DNA of 8,854 bases from an uncultured Elusimicrobium sp. (lineage in GTDB: Bacteria > Elusimicrobiota > Elusimicrobia > Elusimicrobiales > Elusimicrobiaceae): contig CAMGSK010000058.1 of the NCBI GenBank assembly GCA_946061795.1, forward strand, positions 1 through 8,854. The letters run 5' to 3'. Positions 5,783 through 8,854 of the stretch are shown piece by piece. Below the pieces are notes generated by a model. It ran no database searches, was not told the DNA's origin, and saw nothing but the letters and a program-made list of their open reading frames with translations. The number at the start of each line of letters is the position of its first letter. The first letter of the stretch is position 1. A program made the translations under genes and the position numbers.

Positions 5783-6692
5783 CTTGTTTCCCGATATTTT
5801 TCGCTATACGGCGTTCCAGCCGGGCCTGGCGGTAAAGCGCGCCGGCGCGGTAGCTGCTGCGCACCAACGGGCCGCACGCCGCGCCCGAAAAGCCGATGGA
5901 TAAGGCGTAATCTTTCCACATCTCATATTCGTCCGGCTCCGGATAGCGCAGGACGGGATGATGAAGTTTGGACGGAGCCAAATATTGCCCAACGGTCAGC
6001 AAATCCACTCCCACCGAGCGCAAATCCTTCAGCGTAGATTTGATTTGCTCCCGCGTTTCCCCCAAACCCAGCATAATGCCGGATTTGGTAAACACTTCCG
6101 CCGCAACCTTTTTGGAATGCGCCAGCAAATCCAACGACCGGCGGTAATCCGCCCCCACGCGCACCCCCGCGTAAAGCTGGGGCACCGTTTCTATATTGTG
6201 AGCCAATACGGCCGGACCGGCGGCCAGCACCGTTTCCAAATCTTCTTTTCTCCCGCGGAAATCCGGTACCAGCGGCTCTAATAACGTCTGCGGGTTTAAC
6301 GAACGAATGGCTTGCATTACACGCGCAAAATGCCCGGCTCCTCCGTCCGGCAAATCGTCCCGGGTGGGAGAAGTGAGCACCGCATAACGTATGCCCCATT
6401 CCTGCACGGCGCGGGCCGTTTGAAGGGGTTCGTTGTCATCGGGCGGAAGCGGTTTTTGCTTCGTCACCGCGCAGAATTTACAGCCGCGCGTGCAAATACC
6501 GCCCAAAATCATAAATGTGGCGTCCCCGCAATTAAAGCATTCGCCCCGGTTGGGACAGCGCGCCTCCACACATACGGTATGCAGCGCGCGGTTGTCCAGC
6601 CCCCGTTGGGCGTTTACGGCGCGGTCCGTACGCAAAGCCGCCTTGTTGCGGCCCACCATTTCTTTCAACCAATTGGGTATTTGTGCCGTCAT
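5778..6692 (-). CDS. lipA: Lipoyl synthase (radical SAM)
   Basis: This 304-residue protein is lipoyl synthase, which inserts two sulfurs into the octanoyl chain carried by lipoyl domains (pyruvate dehydrogenase, glycine cleavage H protein) in the cytoplasm. Both iron-sulfur cluster sites are complete: the auxiliary cluster CX4CX5C at C41, C46, C52, and the radical SAM CX3CX2C at C67, C71, C74. The C-terminal RSSY (278-281) gives the serine ligand of the auxiliary cluster. Other family blocks are ALHTVCVEARCPN, TFMILGGICTRGCKFC, VLAHNIETVPQLY, SGIMLGLGE and LTVGQYLAPS. The length is typical. The frame is open further upstream to 6845, but that runs into the divergent gene; ATG at 6692 (MTAQIPNWLKE) gives a normal N-terminus and follows a TATAAT box. 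No lipB or lplA is visible nearby. It is followed by the small lipoprotein gene. Confidence 0.97.
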   Translation of the reverse strand: MTAQIPNWLKEMVGRNKAALRTDRAVNAQRGLDNRALHTVCVEARCPNRGECFNCGDATFMILGGICTRGCKFCAVTKQKPLPPDDNEPLQTARAVQEWGIRYAVLTSPTRDDLPDGGAGHFARVMQAIRSLNPQTLLEPLVPDFRGRKEDLETVLAAGPAVLAHNIETVPQLYAGVRVGADYRRSLDLLAHSKKVAAEVFTKSGIMLGLGETREQIKSTLKDLRSVGVDLLTVGQYLAPSKLHHPVLRYPEPDEYEMWKDYALSIGFSGAACGPLVRSSYRAGALYRQARLERRIAKNIGKQV

Positions 6693-6697
6693 ATTGA

Positions 6698-6707
6698 TAT
6701 AATTATA
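6698..6707. promoter_or_regulatory. Palindromic double -10 box for lipA and the SpoIID-family gene
   Basis: The 10-bp perfect palindrome TATAATTATA contains a TATAAT on each strand (plus 6698-6703, minus 6707-6702). Expected starts are near 6710 on plus and 6695 on minus, giving leaders of about 4 and 3 bases. The starts of the two genes are separated by only 21 bp, so any -35 sequences lie inside the opposite coding regions; none is a good match. RNA polymerase could serve only one direction at a time. Confidence 0.65.
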
Positions 6708-6713
6708 GTAAAT

Positions 6714-8774
6714 ATGAAGAAATTCCTCCCCCTCTTGCTTCTCTTTTGCTCTCTGACGCTTGCGGCGCAAACGCCGCAAACGCTTCCTTTGCGGGAGGCG
6801 GCGGAAACTTATTTCTCCGGAGAGCCCGAGAAAGCCCTGCAACAATATTTGGACATTTCCAAAACCTCCGCGGAAAAAGACGCTTTCTTAAACGCGGCGT
6901 TTATCGCGCTGGAACAGGGCAACCCCAAACTGGCCGTGGACGTCATGACCGCCGCTTACGTACGCTACTCGCAGGACGCCGACGTGACGGAATTTACCGC
7001 CGAAGCCTATTTGGCGGACGGACAATATGAAAACGCGGAAAAGTTTTTTTCTTTGCTGGAAGGCGGCGGAGAACGCTCCGAATTTATTCTCATTCATCTC
7101 GCCCGCGCCCAGCGCGGTATGGGAGAAACGGAACTGGCCAAACAAAACTTAAAACGCGCTGCGGCGGGCTTCCACCACGTATCTCTTTCCAACTATCTGT
7201 TGGGCCGCATGTATGAGCAGGAAAAAGCATGGGACCTGGCGGCTCAGGCTTTTTCCAAAGCCGTCAACTATGATCACCAGTTTACCGAAGCGCGTTCCCA
7301 CTATGCCGCCGCATTGGAAAAAGACAAACAATACAATGAATCTTACCGCCAGTACCGCATTCTGCGCTCCGCCAGTCCCAAAACGCAAGCCTACCAGGCG
7401 GCGTTGGACCGTCTGCGGCCGAAACTGACCAAAAAAGAAAAGGAACTGGAACCGCGCAAAGAACGCCGTCTGCACACCTTCGTCAAACCCGTCGTCAGCC
7501 TGGACGCACCGCTTAAACAAGTGCGGGTGGCGCTGGGAGCCACCGCCTCCGGCAAACCTTCGGCAAGGACGGAATTGGTCTTTATCCCCTCCCACCCTTT
7601 CCGTATTACGGATAAAAACAGCGGCAAAACGCTGGCTATCGGGCAGGCCAAGCAAACGTGGCGGGCGGAACTGAAAAACGGCAAAGCCGCGCTGATTTCC
7701 CCGCGCGGGCGGCGTTATCCTTTTTCCGGGGCGGCGGTCATCACGCCCAAAGCGGCCTCATCCCAAGAAGGAGCGACCATTTTGATTAAAAAAGTGATGA
7801 GCGGCGCGGGGATGACCTGGGCCAGCGTGGATGACAAAGAATACCGGGGGAAGCTGGAAATCATCCACGATAAAAAACGCAACACGCTGCTGCCTGTCAA
7901 CGTGGTGAATATAGAAGAATACCTCATGGGCGTCATGTCTTCGGAAATGCCCCCCAAATTCCCCATGAACGCCCTGCGCGCACAAGCCGTTTTGGCGCGC
8001 ACCTACGCCATGAAACATCTAGGCAAACACAAAGCCTACGGCTACGATTTGTGCGATACGCAAAACTGCCAAGTTTACGGGGGCGTCAGCGCGGAAAGCG
8101 AAACGGGCAACGCGGCCGTAGAATCCACCATGGGCCAAACTTTGACTTTCCGCGGAAAACCCGTGGAAGGTGTATTTTCCGCCAATGCGGGCGGATTTAC
8201 CCAAAGCGCCAAAGAAGCCGGCTGGTTTGAGACGCCGTATTTGATTCCCGTATCGGATTATAAAGAGTTTGATTTCTCTTCTCTGCAGCCTTACCAATTC
8301 AAAAATCTGCTTCAGCACCCGCAGGAAGCGTTCAGCCGCTACGACAAACACGTCAGCCGCGCCGCTTACCGCTGGGCGCGCGTGGTGGAAGAGAGCGATT
8401 TGCGGCAAATCATCCGCCGCCAGCGCAAAGACATCGGTGCCATTGTTTCCATTATTCCCCAAAAGCGCGGCAAATCCGGCTATGTCAGCAAAATACTGGT
8501 CAAAGGAACCAAGGGGTCCGTTGTCTTAAACAAAGAAAACGCCATCCGCGGTAATCTGGGGCCGGGAATGCTGCGAAGCAGTTATTTTATCGTAGTTCCG
8601 AATTACGAAGATCGCAAACTGAAAAATTTCCTTTTCTACGGCGGAGGCTGGGGGCACGGCGTGGGTTTTTGTCAAACCGGAGCGGCCGGACGGGCGGAAG
8701 CGGGACAGGATTACCGGGAAATTTTATTCCATTATTTCCCGGGGACGCAATTGCAGCCGGAAGAAAAAAAATAA
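6714..8774 (+). CDS. Exported TPR-SpoIID/LytB-domain protein, probable peptidoglycan-active enzyme
   Basis: This 686-residue protein has a signal peptide (MKKFLPLLLLFCSLTLAA, cut probably after A18). Residues about 25-230 are TPR-like helical repeats (for example YENAEKFFSLLE, GRMYEQEKAWDLAAQAFSKAV), followed by a basic linker (225-260). A SpoIID domain then starts at VRVALG (270-275). Its hallmarks are complete: EYLMGVMSSEMP (402-413) with E411 at the place of the catalytic Glu of B. subtilis SpoIID, ALRAQAVLARTYA, GYDLCDTQNCQVYGG (C447 and C452 may bind a metal), SANAGGFTQSA, and GGGWGHGVGFCQTGAAG (643-659). SpoIID is a lytic transglycosylase acting on denuded glycan; LytB relatives are called amidase enhancers. 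Nothing suggests sporulation here, so a general role in wall remodelling in the periplasm is likely, with TPRs recruiting a partner. ATG 6714 was chosen for the signal peptide and the TATAAT box; the open frame from 6312 overlaps lipA and is not real at its 5' end. Nothing I can support follows in 8775-8854. Confidence 0.92.
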   Translation: MKKFLPLLLLFCSLTLAAQTPQTLPLREAAETYFSGEPEKALQQYLDISKTSAEKDAFLNAAFIALEQGNPKLAVDVMTAAYVRYSQDADVTEFTAEAYLADGQYENAEKFFSLLEGGGERSEFILIHLARAQRGMGETELAKQNLKRAAAGFHHVSLSNYLLGRMYEQEKAWDLAAQAFSKAVNYDHQFTEARSHYAAALEKDKQYNESYRQYRILRSASPKTQAYQAALDRLRPKLTKKEKELEPRKERRLHTFVKPVVSLDAPLKQVRVALGATASGKPSARTELVFIPSHPFRITDKNSGKTLAIGQAKQTWRAELKNGKAALISPRGRRYPFSGAAVITPKAASSQEGATILIKKVMSGAGMTWASVDDKEYRGKLEIIHDKKRNTLLPVNVVNIEEYLMGVMSSEMPPKFPMNALRAQAVLARTYAMKHLGKHKAYGYDLCDTQNCQVYGGVSAESETGNAAVESTMGQTLTFRGKPVEGVFSANAGGFTQSAKEAGWFETPYLIPVSDYKEFDFSSLQPYQFKNLLQHPQEAFSRYDKHVSRAAYRWARVVEESDLRQIIRRQRKDIGAIVSIIPQKRGKSGYVSKILVKGTKGSVVLNKENAIRGNLGPGMLRSSYFIVVPNYEDRKLKNFLFYGGGWGHGVGFCQTGAAGRAEAGQDYREILFHYFPGTQLQPEEKK

Positions 8775-8854
8775 AAAGAAGCGGGTAATTTTCTTCCCCT
8801 CTTTCCGGCAGAAAAAACTCTCCAGATTACATGGCATACTCCAAGCATGGGGCC

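Noticed and set aside
6312..6713. N-terminal extension of the SpoIID-family protein
   Set aside because: It is antisense to lipA; the signal peptide and the TATAAT box support the ATG at 6714.
8775..8854. Terminator after the SpoIID-family gene, or the end of a minus-strand gene
   Set aside because: GAAG and CTTC around 8779-8796 give only a weak stem without a proper T run, and the minus-strand frame ending near 8830 is too short to judge.

Overview
The window looks like a housekeeping stretch of a moderately GC-rich, Gram-negative-type bacterium, most likely a gut member of the Elusimicrobiota. The best clue is the pilin at 4125-4697: its N-terminus ([20 protein letters not shown], then PQYQKAV) is the style I associate with the many scattered pilin-like genes of gut Elusimicrobia. 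A split glycyl-tRNA synthetase (glyQ, glyS), a LipA and a SpoIID-family protein are compatible with this but not diagnostic. The lineage call is inference from remembered family patterns.

Layout from left to right: the 3' end of an unrecognised plus-strand gene (1-276); a bidirectional terminator; a minus-strand HAD phosphatase-like gene (349-1005); a 71-bp divergent promoter region; the glyQ-glyS operon on plus (1077-4036, overlapping ATGA junction); a second bidirectional terminator; a minus-strand cysteine-rich pilin (4125-4697) with its own promoter and Shine-Dalgarno; a strong plus-strand promoter driving a GC-rich, structured, apparently non-coding RNA (about 4863-5246) that ends in an intrinsic terminator; then a minus-strand unit of lipA (5778-6692) and a small putative lipoprotein (5361-5768) with its own terminator; and divergently from lipA, only 21 bp away, a large exported TPR-SpoIID protein (6714-8774). 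The last 80 bases hold nothing I can support.

Two things stand out. First, the RNA at 4863-5246 has everything expected of an abundant stable RNA (A/T-rich UP-like tract, TTGACA and TATACT boxes, end-to-end pairing, UUCG hairpin, strong terminator), but I cannot find the signature motifs of RNase P RNA, tmRNA, SRP RNA or 6S RNA in it. It is the best candidate here for something undescribed. Second, the five genes that head transcripts without a visible Shine-Dalgarno (HAD, glyQ, lipA, the lipoprotein, the SpoIID protein) each have a TATAAT or TACAAT box 6-10 nt before the start codon, which predicts leaderless or near-leaderless mRNAs. The internal operon gene glyS and the pilin have clear Shine-Dalgarno sequences instead. 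In the lipA/SpoIID divergent gap one 10-bp palindrome supplies the -10 box of both genes.

Functionally the genes are a mix: translation (glyQS), cofactor attachment (lipA), cell-wall remodelling (SpoIID family), cell surface (pilin, lipoprotein) and a small-molecule phosphatase. Nothing here shows a mobile element, CRISPR array, phage or tRNA gene.
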